Notes under the pieces: generated by a model | Seen by the model: the letters and a program-made list of their open reading frames with translations, nothing else | The model's database searches: none | What the model was told of the DNA's origin: nothing | Shown here: positions 35,814 through 45,662 of the stretch, one piece after another | Layout: each line of letters begins with the position of its first letter | Position numbering within the stretch: the stretch's first letter is position 1 | Translations under genes and position numbers: made by a program | Assembly: GCA_010024875.1 (NCBI GenBank) | Contig: RGFZ01000011.1 | Coordinates: 1 to 64,000, forward strand | Length of the DNA stretch: 64,000 bases | Source of the DNA: Oxalobacteraceae bacterium | GTDB taxonomy: Bacteria > Pseudomonadota > Gammaproteobacteria > Burkholderiales > Burkholderiaceae_D | Direction: 5' to 3'

Positions 35814-36311
35814 TTACAGAAAACGGTCTAGTAGCTTGCGTGACTGCCTGTCCAGCGCCCGCATGTCCATCACTCTGTACGTGAGGCCGTGATTGTCCGT
35901 GATCAGCAGACCGTTGCCGCGCAGGCGGCGAATGTCTTCCTCGCCTTTCAGCACAAAACTGCTCATTCCGCGATCGGTTCGCACCGTCCACGTGCTGGGG
36001 GTGGAAAAAGTCGAGACAGAAAATAGCTTCTCGATGTGAGGCATGAAATCGCGCTGCGCCATCTCGTCGAGCAACAGTGTGCGGCTCTCGGCATCGATAT
36101 CGGACAGCTTCGCGATATAGGCCAGCTCATGGCCGTCGGCATCGACCAGCGACACATGCTCGCCCGGTGCATCAATCGGAAATGCGCAGACCGGAGTCAC
36201 ACCGACATGCTGTCGATCCGCTTCATCCGTGAATACCAACTGACCATGTGCATCGCGCGCCAGACGATACCGGTGCGGACTCCACAATCTGCTGCTAACT
36301 TCGGTCATCAT
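35814..36311 (-). CDS. Cyanophycin-associated DUF1854 protein
   Basis: 165 residues, all in one DUF1854 domain: VTPVCAFPIDAPGEHVSLVD near the start, ESRTLLLDEMAQRDFMP, and the ending LTYRVMDMRALD. The gene overlaps the ABC transporter by four bases, so they are one operon. Pairs of DUF1854 protein and this ABC transporter beside cphA are recognised as cyanophycin metabolism-associated; neither role is proven. It could be a cytosolic accessory of the transporter. Confidence 0.85.
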   Translation of the reverse strand: MMTEVSSRLWSPHRYRLARDAHGQLVFTDEADRQHVGVTPVCAFPIDAPGEHVSLVDADGHELAYIAKLSDIDAESRTLLLDEMAQRDFMPHIEKLFSVSTFSTPSTWTVRTDRGMSSFVLKGEEDIRRLRGNGLLITDNHGLTYRVMDMRALDRQSRKLLDRFL

Positions 36312-38602
36312 GACGCCGTCTTGACCAGAGGAATGTGCAGGCGAGGCGGATCTTCGTCCTCGGTATCGACATTGCGCGCCTGCGACTCGTAGAGCCGCCA
36401 GTAGGCGCCGCGCTTTTCCATCAGCTCGTCATGCGAGCCGACTTCAACGACCACACCGCGATCGAGCACTACTAGCCGATCAGCGCGTCGCAGTGTGGAC
36501 AATCGGTGCGCAATCGCAATCGTCGTGCGGCCCTGCACCAGGTTATCGAGCGCGTTTTGAATCTCTTTTTCGGTCGCGGTATCGACGCTCGAGGTCGCCT
36601 CGTCCAGCATCAGAATCCGAGGATCAATGAGCAGCGCGCGCGCAATCGAAATACGCTGACGCTCGCCACCCGACAGGCCCTGCCCGCGCTCGCCGACGAT
36701 GGAGTCATAACCATGCCGCAGCCTGAGGATGAATTCATGCGCGTGCGCGGCACGCGCAGCGGCGACGATCTCAGCGCGCGTCGCGTCCGGTTTGCCATAA
36801 GAGATGTTCTCGGCGATCGTGCCATGAAACAGGAACGGCTCTTGCAGCACCAGCCCGATATGGCGGCGGTAGTCCGCTACCGAATAACGACGAATGTCAA
36901 CGCCATCCACGTGAATCGCACCTTCATTCACATCGTAGAAGCGGCAGATCAGATTCATCAGCGTGCTCTTGCCCGAGCCACTGTGGCCGACCAGGCCGAT
37001 CATTTCACCCGGCCGGATGTCGAGGCTTACGCCTTCCAGTATCCGGCGACTGCCATGACGGAAGCTGACATCGCGTATCGAGATCGCCCCCCTGACCTCA
37101 CCCAGCTTGACTGGGTTTGTCGGTTCAGGAACGCTGGAACTGTGATCAAGAATATCAAATATGCGCTTAGCTCCGGCTGCCGCTTTTTGCGTGTGGGAGA
37201 CGATGCGGCTCATCGAATCCAGTCTGCCGTAAAAACGGCCGATGTAGGCAATAAAGGCCACCAGCACACCCACCGTCACACCCTTGTGAATGACCAACCA
37301 GATACCGAATGCCCAGACCACCAGCAGGCCGACTTCGGTCAGCATCGTGACCGTAGGCGCAAACAAGCTCCATGTGCGGTTTAGCTTGTCGTTCACTGCC
37401 AGATTGTGTTGATTGGCATCGCGAAAGCGCTGTGATTCGCGCGATTCTTGTGCAAAGGCCTTTACGACCCGAACGCCGGGAATCGTATCAGCCAACACAT
37501 TGGTCACATCTCCCCAGATACGGTCGATTTTTTCGAAGCCATACCGCAGACGATCCCGAACCAAATGAATTAGCCAGACGATCAGCGGCAGCGGCATCAA
37601 GGTCGCCACAGTAAGCCACGGGTTGATGGTGAACAGTACCACCGTCGTCATGGCCAGAAGCAGCACATCGGTTGCAAAGTCAAGTGCATGGAGCGACAGG
37701 AACACGCAGATGCGGTCGGATTCATTGCCGATGCGCGCGATCAAGTCGCCGGTGCGTTTCGCGCCAAAATAATCCAGTGACAGCGTCATCAGATGATCGA
37801 AAGTCGCCGTGCGCAGATGCGCGCCGATGCGCTCCGACACCAGGGCCAGCAGATAGGTACGCCACCATCCAAGACCCCAGGCGGCGAGCGCCGCCACCAG
37901 CAAGCCGGACAGATAAATGATCACATCATGCGTGTCGATCTCGGTGCCCGTCTGCTGAGGAATCAGAATCTCATCCATCAGCGGCATCGACAGATACGGC
38001 GGCACCATCAGCGCCGCCGTGGACGCCAGCGTCAGAAAGAACCCCAGCAGCAGCTGCATCTTGTAAGGCCGCGCGAAGCGCCACAGGCGAAACAGCACCC
38101 AGGTCGAGACCGGTTCGAGCAGCTCGCGGTGGCAGACCGGGCATTCCTCGCTCTCTTCCGACAGCGCGGACTGGCAGCTCGGGCAGCGCGCGGTGCCATC
38201 GTCCGAGGCCATTGGCTGTCCGGCGCGGCTCGCCTGAATGCGCTCGAATGCTTGCAGCAGGCGCAATGCGCCGACTTCCTGTTCGAGAGTGAAGCGCCAG
38301 CGCGCAAGGCAGCGCTCGTGATCGTGCAGAGACAGCGTCGCCACACCGGCGTGATCGGCGTGGTGGAGTGACAAGCCTTCGTGAAGCGGCCAGCTGGACC
38401 AACCGCTGCCACCTGAATGGCTTATCATTCGCTCCGTCGTTAGTAGTATCCGGCTGACCGAGAACTGCATCGCCGCATCAAGGTCCGGCTCCATCGACGC
38501 CAGCAGGGTCTCCCCCGACTTGAGCACAGGCTGCTCGGAGCTCGAGCCCGTCGCTTCGAGGGAAGCGTGGGCAGCCTGCATGGAGGTAACGCTTGGCGGC
38601 AT
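36308..38602 (-). CDS. Cyanophycin-associated ABC transporter, ATPase plus permease
   Basis: 764 residues from the ATG at 38602; the longer frame to 38725 is less family-like. Residues 1-140 are a soluble domain ending in a zinc ribbon, CPSCQ and CPVCH, which is unusual in an ABC half-transporter. Six membrane helices follow (about 165-450), then the nucleotide-binding domain with Walker A GHSGSGKST, signature LSGGERQR and Walker B ILMLDEATSSVD. It is a homodimeric exporter-type transporter, divergent from the cyanophycin synthetase genes by 170 bases. Movement of a cyanophycin-related peptide or precursor is possible but unproven. Confidence 0.88.
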   Translation of the reverse strand: MPPSVTSMQAAHASLEATGSSSEQPVLKSGETLLASMEPDLDAAMQFSVSRILLTTERMISHSGGSGWSSWPLHEGLSLHHADHAGVATLSLHDHERCLARWRFTLEQEVGALRLLQAFERIQASRAGQPMASDDGTARCPSCQSALSEESEECPVCHRELLEPVSTWVLFRLWRFARPYKMQLLLGFFLTLASTAALMVPPYLSMPLMDEILIPQQTGTEIDTHDVIIYLSGLLVAALAAWGLGWWRTYLLALVSERIGAHLRTATFDHLMTLSLDYFGAKRTGDLIARIGNESDRICVFLSLHALDFATDVLLLAMTTVVLFTINPWLTVATLMPLPLIVWLIHLVRDRLRYGFEKIDRIWGDVTNVLADTIPGVRVVKAFAQESRESQRFRDANQHNLAVNDKLNRTWSLFAPTVTMLTEVGLLVVWAFGIWLVIHKGVTVGVLVAFIAYIGRFYGRLDSMSRIVSHTQKAAAGAKRIFDILDHSSSVPEPTNPVKLGEVRGAISIRDVSFRHGSRRILEGVSLDIRPGEMIGLVGHSGSGKSTLMNLICRFYDVNEGAIHVDGVDIRRYSVADYRRHIGLVLQEPFLFHGTIAENISYGKPDATRAEIVAAARAAHAHEFILRLRHGYDSIVGERGQGLSGGERQRISIARALLIDPRILMLDEATSSVDTATEKEIQNALDNLVQGRTTIAIAHRLSTLRRADRLVVLDRGVVVEVGSHDELMEKRGAYWRLYESQARNVDTEDEDPPRLHIPLVKTAS

Positions 38603-38772
38603 TTGTAAGAAATCGTATGAAGCGGTGGAATCGGATCTAATAATGGAGCGAAAATGTCGATGACTTGGCGTCAGCTGCCTCCGCTGGCCACATTCGGCAG
38701 TGCGGATTGTCGCCGAAGTCGGCACGCCCGTCCAACCAGCCCTCTATCTTACCCTGTGTGCGCCTCAGCCTT

Positions 38773-40998
38773 ATGACAGCCCCGACCCCCTCAGCTACCA
38801 CCGCCTCAGCCACCAGCCCCCCTAGCCCGCTGGAGATCCGCCTGCTCAAAACCACTTACCTACGCGGCCCCAACATGTGGACCTACCGCGAGGTAGTCGA
38901 AACCTGGCTGGATCTGGGGGTATTGGAGGAATGGCCCAGCAACAAGCTCCCAGGATTTGTCGACCGATTGTTAGCAGTGTTACCACAAGTCGCGGCGCAT
39001 CGATGCGGGGTTGGCACCGACTACGGGTTCCTGAAGCGGCTGCGCGAGGGCACCTGGATGGGCCACGTCATGGAGCACGTGATCATCGAACTGCTCGAAC
39101 TTTCCGGGATGGAGGCCGGCTTCGGTCAGACCCGAGAGACCACCCGCTCCGGTGTCTACCGCATGGTGTTTAAGGTGCCTGACGAAACCGTTGGCCGCAC
39201 CGCGCTGGCTGCTGGGCATGAGCTGATGCACGCCGTGCTGAATGAGCGTCCCTTTGATGTGGAGCCGTGGCTCGCAAAAATCCGCAAGGCGATCGACGAG
39301 TGCTATCTCGGCCCCAGTACCGCGCATATCGTGGCCAGTGCCAGCAAGCGCAAGATTCCGCACATCCGCCTGAACAAAGGCAGCCTGGTGCAGCTCGGCT
39401 ACGGCGCCCGGCAGAATCGCATCTGGACCGCCGAGACCGATCTCACCAGCGCGATCGCCGAAGGCATCGCGGGCAACAAGGACATGACCAAGCGTCTTCT
39501 GTCCAGCTGCGGCGTGCCCACGCCGCAGGGCGTGGTCGTTCACAGCCCCGAAGAAGCCTGGGCAGAAGCGCAGGAGATCGGCTTGCCGGTCGTAGTGAAA
39601 CCCCGCGACGGCAACCGTGGCCGCGGCGTAATGCTGAACCTGCAAAATGAAGAAGAGGTCATCGCCGCCTACCATGTCGCGCGCGCCGAGGATATCGACG
39701 TGATCGTCGAGCGTTACATCGAGGGCAATGAACACCGGGTGCTCGTCGTCGGCGGCAAGGCCATCGCTGTGTCGCGCGGCGAAAGCGTCTGGGTCACGGG
39801 CGATGGCCAATCCACTGTCGAGCAACTGGTCGATTTGCAGGTCAACAGCGATCCACGGCGTGGGAATGCCGATATTCACCCGCTCGAGACGCTGATCCCG
39901 CGCCAGAACAGCGTCATACAAGCCAATCTGCAGCGACAGCGACTGAACCTGGATTCCGTCCCCGAAACAGGGCGTCGCGTGCTCATCGTCGGCAACGGCA
40001 ATCACTCGATCGATTGCACCGACCAGATCCATCCCGAAGTCGCCCATGCCTGCGCGCTGGCCGCCCGCATCATCGGGCTAGACATCGCCGGGATCGATCT
40101 GGTCTGCCAAGACATCGGGCAAGCGCTGGAACAGCAACGCGGCGCGGTGGTTGAAGTCAATGCCGGCCCCGGACTTCTGATGCACCTAAAACCTGCACAG
40201 GGCAAGCCGCAGCCTGTCGGCGATGCCATCGTTGGTCATCTGTTCCCCGAGACCGAAGATGGACGCATTCCCATCGTCGGCGTATCGGGTAGCCGTCACA
40301 CCACAGCGATCGCGCGCTTGGTCGCCTGGCTGCTGCAAGTTGCGGGCTATCAGGCAGGCGTCGCCTGCCGCGATGGCTTGTTCGTCGGGGCACGCCAGCT
40401 GGAAAAGCAGGATGCCGCCCACTGGGAACCTGGCCAGCGGCTGCTTATCAATCGCAACGTCGAAGCCGCAGTGTTCGAGAACGACCCGATATCGCTGCTC
40501 ACCGAGGGCCTGGCCTATGACCGCTGCCAGATCGGCATCGTCACCGATAGCCTGCCCGTGCCCGGCCTGGACGAGCAGCTGATGACCGAGCCCGAGCATC
40601 GTTTCAAGATCATGCGCACGCAGGTCGATGTGGTGCTGCCCTCCGGGACCGCAGTGCTGAATGCCGCCGATGCCACCGTACTCGAGATGGCGGAGCTGTG
40701 CGATGGCGAAGTGCTGCTGTATGCCGCCGATGCGAATCACGAGGCCTTGCAGAAGCACCGCGAAGCAGGCAAGCGCGTGCTGTTCCTGCGCGACGGCACG
40801 CTGGTGCAAGCCGATGGCAGCCTCAGCTTCGATCTGGTCAGGCTGAGCGAACTGCCAGCTGCCGTCCGTGATCTTGCTCCTGATGTGCTGCTCGCAGCCA
40901 TCGGTGCCGCTCTCTCGATAGACATCGATATCCAAACCATCCTCACCGGACTCAACACCTTCGAGACCACCGGCGCCGAGCGCCGTGTCTCTGTCTGA
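38773..40998 (+). CDS. Cyanophycin synthetase-like protein with degenerate Mur-ligase site
   Basis: 741 residues from the ATG at 38773. It has the cyanophycin synthetase domains: an N-terminal domain to about 160 (GPNMWTYREVVETWLD), an ATP-grasp core with KNKDMTKRLL-like NKDMTKRLLSSCG and VVVKPRDGNRGRGVML, and a Mur-ligase-like C-terminal part. The latter's nucleotide loop, normally GVNGKTTT, reads GSRHTTA at residues 506-512, so the lysine is lost and that half is probably not an ATPase. Betaproteobacteria often carry this short version (cphA prime) directly before the complete enzyme. Its ATP-grasp site could still add one amino acid, or it may help its neighbour. Confidence 0.9.
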   Translation: MTAPTPSATTASATSPPSPLEIRLLKTTYLRGPNMWTYREVVETWLDLGVLEEWPSNKLPGFVDRLLAVLPQVAAHRCGVGTDYGFLKRLREGTWMGHVMEHVIIELLELSGMEAGFGQTRETTRSGVYRMVFKVPDETVGRTALAAGHELMHAVLNERPFDVEPWLAKIRKAIDECYLGPSTAHIVASASKRKIPHIRLNKGSLVQLGYGARQNRIWTAETDLTSAIAEGIAGNKDMTKRLLSSCGVPTPQGVVVHSPEEAWAEAQEIGLPVVVKPRDGNRGRGVMLNLQNEEEVIAAYHVARAEDIDVIVERYIEGNEHRVLVVGGKAIAVSRGESVWVTGDGQSTVEQLVDLQVNSDPRRGNADIHPLETLIPRQNSVIQANLQRQRLNLDSVPETGRRVLIVGNGNHSIDCTDQIHPEVAHACALAARIIGLDIAGIDLVCQDIGQALEQQRGAVVEVNAGPGLLMHLKPAQGKPQPVGDAIVGHLFPETEDGRIPIVGVSGSRHTTAIARLVAWLLQVAGYQAGVACRDGLFVGARQLEKQDAAHWEPGQRLLINRNVEAAVFENDPISLLTEGLAYDRCQIGIVTDSLPVPGLDEQLMTEPEHRFKIMRTQVDVVLPSGTAVLNAADATVLEMAELCDGEVLLYAADANHEALQKHREAGKRVLFLRDGTLVQADGSLSFDLVRLSELPAAVRDLAPDVLLAAIGAALSIDIDIQTILTGLNTFETTGAERRVSV

Positions 40999-41020
40999 AC
41001 ATCAAGAACGCCAGCGATTC

Positions 41021-43559
41021 ATGGAACTCACCAAAACCCGAGCCCTGCGCGGCCCCAACCTCTGGAGCCGTCACACCGCCCTTGAAATCGAGGTTCATTG
41101 CAGCGCGCAGGAACGTGCGCTCGACACGGTCCGCGGCTTCACGGAACAGCTGCGCGGGCTGTGCGCTGACATTGGCAATCTGGGCGCACCCGGTTACCAG
41201 GGTCCACTGACCTTGGCCCATGCGCTCGAAGCGACACTGCTCGCGCTGCAGGCACAGGCCGGTTGTCCCGTCAGCTTCAGTTGCACCAGCGCGACTCCCG
41301 AAGAAGGCCTGTATCAGGTCGTCGTCGAGTACAGCGAAGAAGATGTCGGTCATCTCGCGCTGAAAATGGCGCGGCAGATCGTCGCGCATGTGTGGGGGTC
41401 CGTCACCGGCTCGCTAGCACCCGGTAGCGCTGCACCAAACGTCGCCGCCATGCTGGCCGAGCTGCGCGAGATGGATGAAGACTTGCGACTCGGTCCGAGC
41501 ACCGGCTCCATTGTGGCGGCCGCTGTCGCACGCGGCATTCCGTTCCGCCGGCTTACACAAGGCAGTCTGGTGCAGCTGGGCTGGGGAGTGCGGCAGCGCC
41601 GAATACAAGCGGCCGAGGTGGATTCCACCAGTGCAGTGGCCGAATCGATCGCGCAAGACAAAGATCTCACCAAGCGCCTATTGCACGCCGCCGGCGCACC
41701 CGTGCCGATGGGCGCGCCCGTGCATACCGTTGAAGAAGCCTGGGAAGTCGCGCAGCGCATCGGATTCCCGGTCGTCGTCAAGCCGCAAAATGGCAGCCAG
41801 GGCAAGGGCGTCACCGTCAATATCCAGACGCGCGAAGCGCTGGAGCAGGCCTTCCCCAGCGCGACAGGCAAAGGCGCCGTGCTGGTTGAAAAATTTTTTC
41901 CTGGTAGCGACTATCGCTTGCTGGTGGTCGGCGACAAGCTGGTCGCGGCGGCGCGCCGCGATCCGCCGCAAGTCATTGGTGATGGCGAGCACAGCGTGCG
42001 CGCGCTGGTCGATATCGTGAATGCTGATCCGCGTCGCGGCGATGGCCATGCGACGGCGCTGACCAAGATACGTTTCGACGATATCACCAGCGCCTGCCTG
42101 GAAGGACAACATCTCACGCCTGAGTCTGTGCCCGAGAAAGGCCGTCGCGTCGTCTTACGCAATAACGCCAACCTCAGCACCGGTGGTTCGGCAACCGACG
42201 TCACGGATGATGTGCACCCGGAAGTCGCGGCTCGTGCCATCGATGCCGCCGGCATGATTGGGCTGCATGTGTGCGGCGTCGATATCGTCTGCGAAAACAT
42301 CATGCGGCCGCTGGAGGAGCAGAACGGCGGCATCGTCGAGGTCAATGCAGCGCCGGGCTTGCGCATGCACCTCAATCCTTCTTATGGCAAGGGCCGCAAC
42401 ATTGGCGCTGCCGTGATGGATCTGATGTTCGGTCCCGGCGACGACGGGCGCATTCCGGTGGTGGCCGTATCCGGCGTGAACGGCAAGACCACCACCACCC
42501 GTTTGATAGCGCATATTCTGTCGGAGAGCGGCCTGTGCGTTGGCATGACCAATACCGATGGCGTGTACGTGGGTGGTCGAGAGACCGATCGGGGTGACTG
42601 CAGCGGACCCAAGAGCGCGCGTAATGTGCTCGGGCATCCGGATGTTGAAGCCGCTGTTCTCGAAACGGCGCGCGGCGGCGTGCTGCGCGAAGGGTTGGGA
42701 TTCGACAAGTGCGCGGTTGCCGTGGTGACCAATATCGGCGAGGGCGATCACCTCGGACAGAGCCATATGCATACGCCCGAGGATGTCGCCCGCATCAAGC
42801 AGATCATCGTGCAGAATGTCGCGCCGAACGGTCATGCCGTGCTGAATGCGGCTGACCCGCTGGTCGCCGCGATGGCGCCGCACTGCGCAGGCAAGGTGAT
42901 TTTCTTTGCGCAGAGCGCGCAGCATCCGCTGCTGGTCACGCATCGCGCGCGCGGCAACCGAGTGCTGTTTGTCGAGAATGGCCACATCATCGCCGCCGAA
43001 GGGGCGCAACAACAGCGACTGCCGTTATCCGATGTGCCGCTCACACGCGGCGGCTTGCTGGGGTTTCAGGTGGAGAACACCCTTGCCGCCCAATGACGCC
43101 AAGAACGCGCCGGGCCGCTTCAATCTGATGCATTACCGCGATTCCACCATCGTCGCCGACTACGGCCACAATCCGCATGCGATGCGCGCACTGGTCTCAG
43201 CATTCGATGCACTGCCCTGCACCGAATCAACGAAACGCACCGTCGTCATCAGCGGTGCCGGCGACCGCCGCGACGAAGACTTGCGCAACCTGACCCGCGT
43301 GCTGGGTGATGCATTCGACAATATCGTGTTGTTCGAAGATGCCTGCCAGCGCGGACGTGCTGACGGCGAAGTGATCGCCCTGCTGCGCGAGGGCTTGCAG
43401 GGTGCGCAGCGTGCCTCCCACGTCGAAGAGATTCGGGGCGAATTCATCGCCATCGACCGCGGACTGGAAATGCTCAAACCAGGCGATCAGTGTCTGGTCC
43501 TCGTCGATCAGGTCGAGGAAGCACTTGAGCATCTTCAGAAACGGATTAGCGAGGGCTGA
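41021..43559 (+). pseudogene. cphA: cphA cyanophycin synthetase, frameshifted near its 3' end
   Basis: The ATG at 41021 is 22 bases after the previous stop; MSLSEH at 40985, overlapping that gene, is an alternative. To 43096 the frame gives complete cyanophycin synthetase sequence: N-terminal domain, ATP-grasp with VVVKPQNGSQGKGVTVNI and the Mur-ligase nucleotide loop SGVNGKTTTTR, with Lys489 intact. It then stops at TLAAQ. The rest of the ligase domain, NDAKNAPGRFNLMHYRDS and ADYGHNPHAMRAL, is in another frame and ends at 43559. About 20 residues that normally join these parts are absent, a short deletion with a frameshift near 43085. CphA makes the multi-L-arginyl-poly-L-aspartate storage polymer; the ligase would not be complete as read here. 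Confidence 0.85.
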
Positions 43560-43568
43560 ACTCAGCCT

Positions 43569-44237
43569 TCAGCCGATTGCATCTTCCGGCAAATGAATTC
43601 GAACACCACGACTTTGCGACAGACGCTCGACATCTTCGCGGGTGTCGAGGTCCAGCGTGAAATTCGGATTCCCGGTGAGGTAGCGATGCACGGCCTCGGG
43701 ATGCGCATCAATATAAGCGCGCAGCCCGCCCTTCAGCCCCCCGGCGAGCAGCCGCGCAATCAGCTCGCCCGAGAACGCGACCGGATTGCCACGCTGCCCA
43801 TCCACCGTGGGCAGCACAACATCGGTGCCGGCAGGACGATGCCGGAATGCAGAGATCAGTTCCGACAATTCTTCGCTGCTGACGCCCGGCTGATCGGCGA
43901 GTGCGACCAAGATCAGATCAAAGTCAGCGCCTAGCGCCTGCAAGCCGATGCGCACCGAGGACTGCTGGCCAGCCTCAGGCGAGGGGTTGCGAACCACCTG
44001 CACTGAGAGCGTCGACGGCATGTCCGCCAGCTCGGGCTCGATAGTCTCGGCGTGGTAGCCGGTGACGATGGCGATGCGCGCCACACCCATCGCCAACATC
44101 GCATCCCGCAAGCGGCGCAACAGCGTCTGACCATCCATGCGGATGAGGCACTTCGGCAGGCGTCCCATGCGCGCGCCCTCGCCAGCTGCCAGTATCAGCG
44201 CACCGATGTGCAGGGCGTGATTCGCGGTGTTGTTCAT
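43569..44237 (-). CDS. MobA-like nucleotidyltransferase
   Basis: 222 residues from the ATG at 44237; the longer frame upstream is not family-like. The nucleotide-binding start LILAAGEGARMGRLPKCLIR (17-36) and the metal-binding LVALADQPGVS near residue 110 mark the MobA/MocA family, which moves a nucleotide to a cofactor, for example in molybdenum cofactor maturation. No molybdoenzyme gene is adjacent. Similar genes are found beside cphA in Burkholderiales, so a link to cyanophycin is possible. It converges with cphA by nine bases. Confidence 0.85.
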   Translation of the reverse strand: MNNTANHALHIGALILAAGEGARMGRLPKCLIRMDGQTLLRRLRDAMLAMGVARIAIVTGYHAETIEPELADMPSTLSVQVVRNPSPEAGQQSSVRIGLQALGADFDLILVALADQPGVSSEELSELISAFRHRPAGTDVVLPTVDGQRGNPVAFSGELIARLLAGGLKGGLRAYIDAHPEAVHRYLTGNPNFTLDLDTREDVERLSQSRGVRIHLPEDAIG

Positions 44238-44418
44238 GCGGTGCTCGTCGTTGCGCGTGGTTGAATCCGTCGATAGTGTTCGGTGCGGCAAAGCCTTGCC
44301 GCTCCCCGGGCAAACGATTGCCGTTCCATCTCCCAAATGCGATGTATTTGCTCGTGGTACGAATATTGCGACACGCGGTGCATCTCCGAGTTACGTCCTT
44401 CAATGGACGAAAAATACC

Positions 44419-45570
44419 ATGGTCACCAGCGTCAGCAACTCTCCTGCAGCAAGCGCGGCAAGCGCAACGCCGTCGATTGCGCAAATCCGCTCTGACTTGA
44501 CGGCCGCGCTGATCGCCGCGGGCGTGACAGATGCCAAAGCGACAGACTCCACGCCGAAAGGTTTTCCGGCCGACGTTAACTGGGCCGATGCCTACAGGAT
44601 GGTGAGCAGGCGTGTCGAAGACAACAATCCCTCGACACCGGGAACGCTGGTCTTGTCACCAGAGATGCTGAAAAGAGCACTGGCCGGCACCAAAACGCTG
44701 GCTGAACTGGGCGTCACCAGTCTGGCCCGTTATCCGCGCGGCACCACGGTACAGGCAGCGCTCGACCAGCTGTTCCTGAACAGATCGACAGGCGCATTGT
44801 CCTCGGCACTGGCCAAGGGCGGTGTCTATGATTTATCCGCTTTCCCAAGAGGGACGACCGCGTATCAGGCCTTCAAGCTGATTGAAGACCCCGATAATCC
44901 CGGCAAAGTCTCGACTGCCCGTTATGCCGAGTACAAAGACGCGTATGCCGCACTGACCAGTCTGGGGATTACCTCGCTGCAGAACTTCCCTCGCGCCAGC
45001 ACCGCGATTGATGCGAAAAACCTGCTGGAACCCAAGGCCGACCTCATGCTGAAGATGGTGGGTGTAGAAAAAACTGTGCTCAAAGACCCGAATGTCTCAT
45101 CGTTGAACGCGCTGGCACTGATGACCAAGCTGCCTGACTCGATCGCTCAGTTCAATGACCTCCCTGCCGGCACGACCTCGGAAGGCTTGGCGGCGCAGGC
45201 ACTGGCGGCAAAGAAGTTGGTCGCCATGGGCTATGATGATTTGTCCGCATTTGCAGGAATGAGTGCGTTCAAGGCCGGTGGCGCCACACCGATGCCACTT
45301 GATGCGGTGAACGCCCTCAAGCAAGTGATGCGCTCACCAAAACCGACCGACCTACCCAAACCCATGTCAGTCAGTACCGAGCGCTTGTTTCAGAGTACGC
45401 TGGTCGAAGAAAAAAAGAGCTATGGCTCGCCCGTCAGGATTAGCAAGAGTGTGCTGGTCAAGCCGGTCAGCGAGCGCGTGACGCCAAACGCCATTCCTCC
45501 CACCCGGGTGGTCACCGCCGCAGAAGTGCTGGCAGCGAATGTCGCCTACTGGACAAAAAAACCGGCCTGA
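44419..45570 (+). CDS. Unknown repeat-containing protein
   Basis: 383 residues from the ATG at 44419. The first 25 residues are Ser/Ala-rich with no classical signal peptide. Three clear internal repeats occur at about 97-118, 134-155 and 182-203, with the pattern G-V/I-x-x-L-x-x-F/Y-P-R-G/A-x-T-x-x-x-A, and a weaker fourth near 268-285 (YDDLSAFAGMSAF). The C-terminal 80 residues are Pro- and Lys-rich. I recognise no family. A Ser-rich start and short helical repeats occur in secreted effectors; this is only a resemblance. It is divergent from the nucleotidyltransferase and alone on its strand. Confidence 0.68.
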   Translation: MVTSVSNSPAASAASATPSIAQIRSDLTAALIAAGVTDAKATDSTPKGFPADVNWADAYRMVSRRVEDNNPSTPGTLVLSPEMLKRALAGTKTLAELGVTSLARYPRGTTVQAALDQLFLNRSTGALSSALAKGGVYDLSAFPRGTTAYQAFKLIEDPDNPGKVSTARYAEYKDAYAALTSLGITSLQNFPRASTAIDAKNLLEPKADLMLKMVGVEKTVLKDPNVSSLNALALMTKLPDSIAQFNDLPAGTTSEGLAAQALAAKKLVAMGYDDLSAFAGMSAFKAGGATPMPLDAVNALKQVMRSPKPTDLPKPMSVSTERLFQSTLVEEKKSYGSPVRISKSVLVKPVSERVTPNAIPPTRVVTAAEVLAANVAYWTKKPA

Positions 45571-45662
45571 TCGTTTTCGCGAGTGAAAAAATAAGTTATT
45601 TATTTTGCATTCTCGTGGAAATCTGCTCTCTCGAAGCGTGGCATGCATGAAGCAGTTTGCAC

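Noticed and set aside
36506-37384. Plus-strand frame opposite the ABC transporter
   Set aside because: Antisense of Walker A, signature and Walker B sequence; composition is artificial.
38980-40047. Minus-strand frame of 355 codons opposite the first cyanophycin synthetase-like gene
   Set aside because: Antisense to an ATP-grasp gene with intact motifs; no ribosome binding site or recognisable domain.
35814-44237. Whole cyanophycin locus as a new system
   Set aside because: Known arrangement in betaproteobacteria; only the degenerate loop, zinc ribbon and frameshift are notable.
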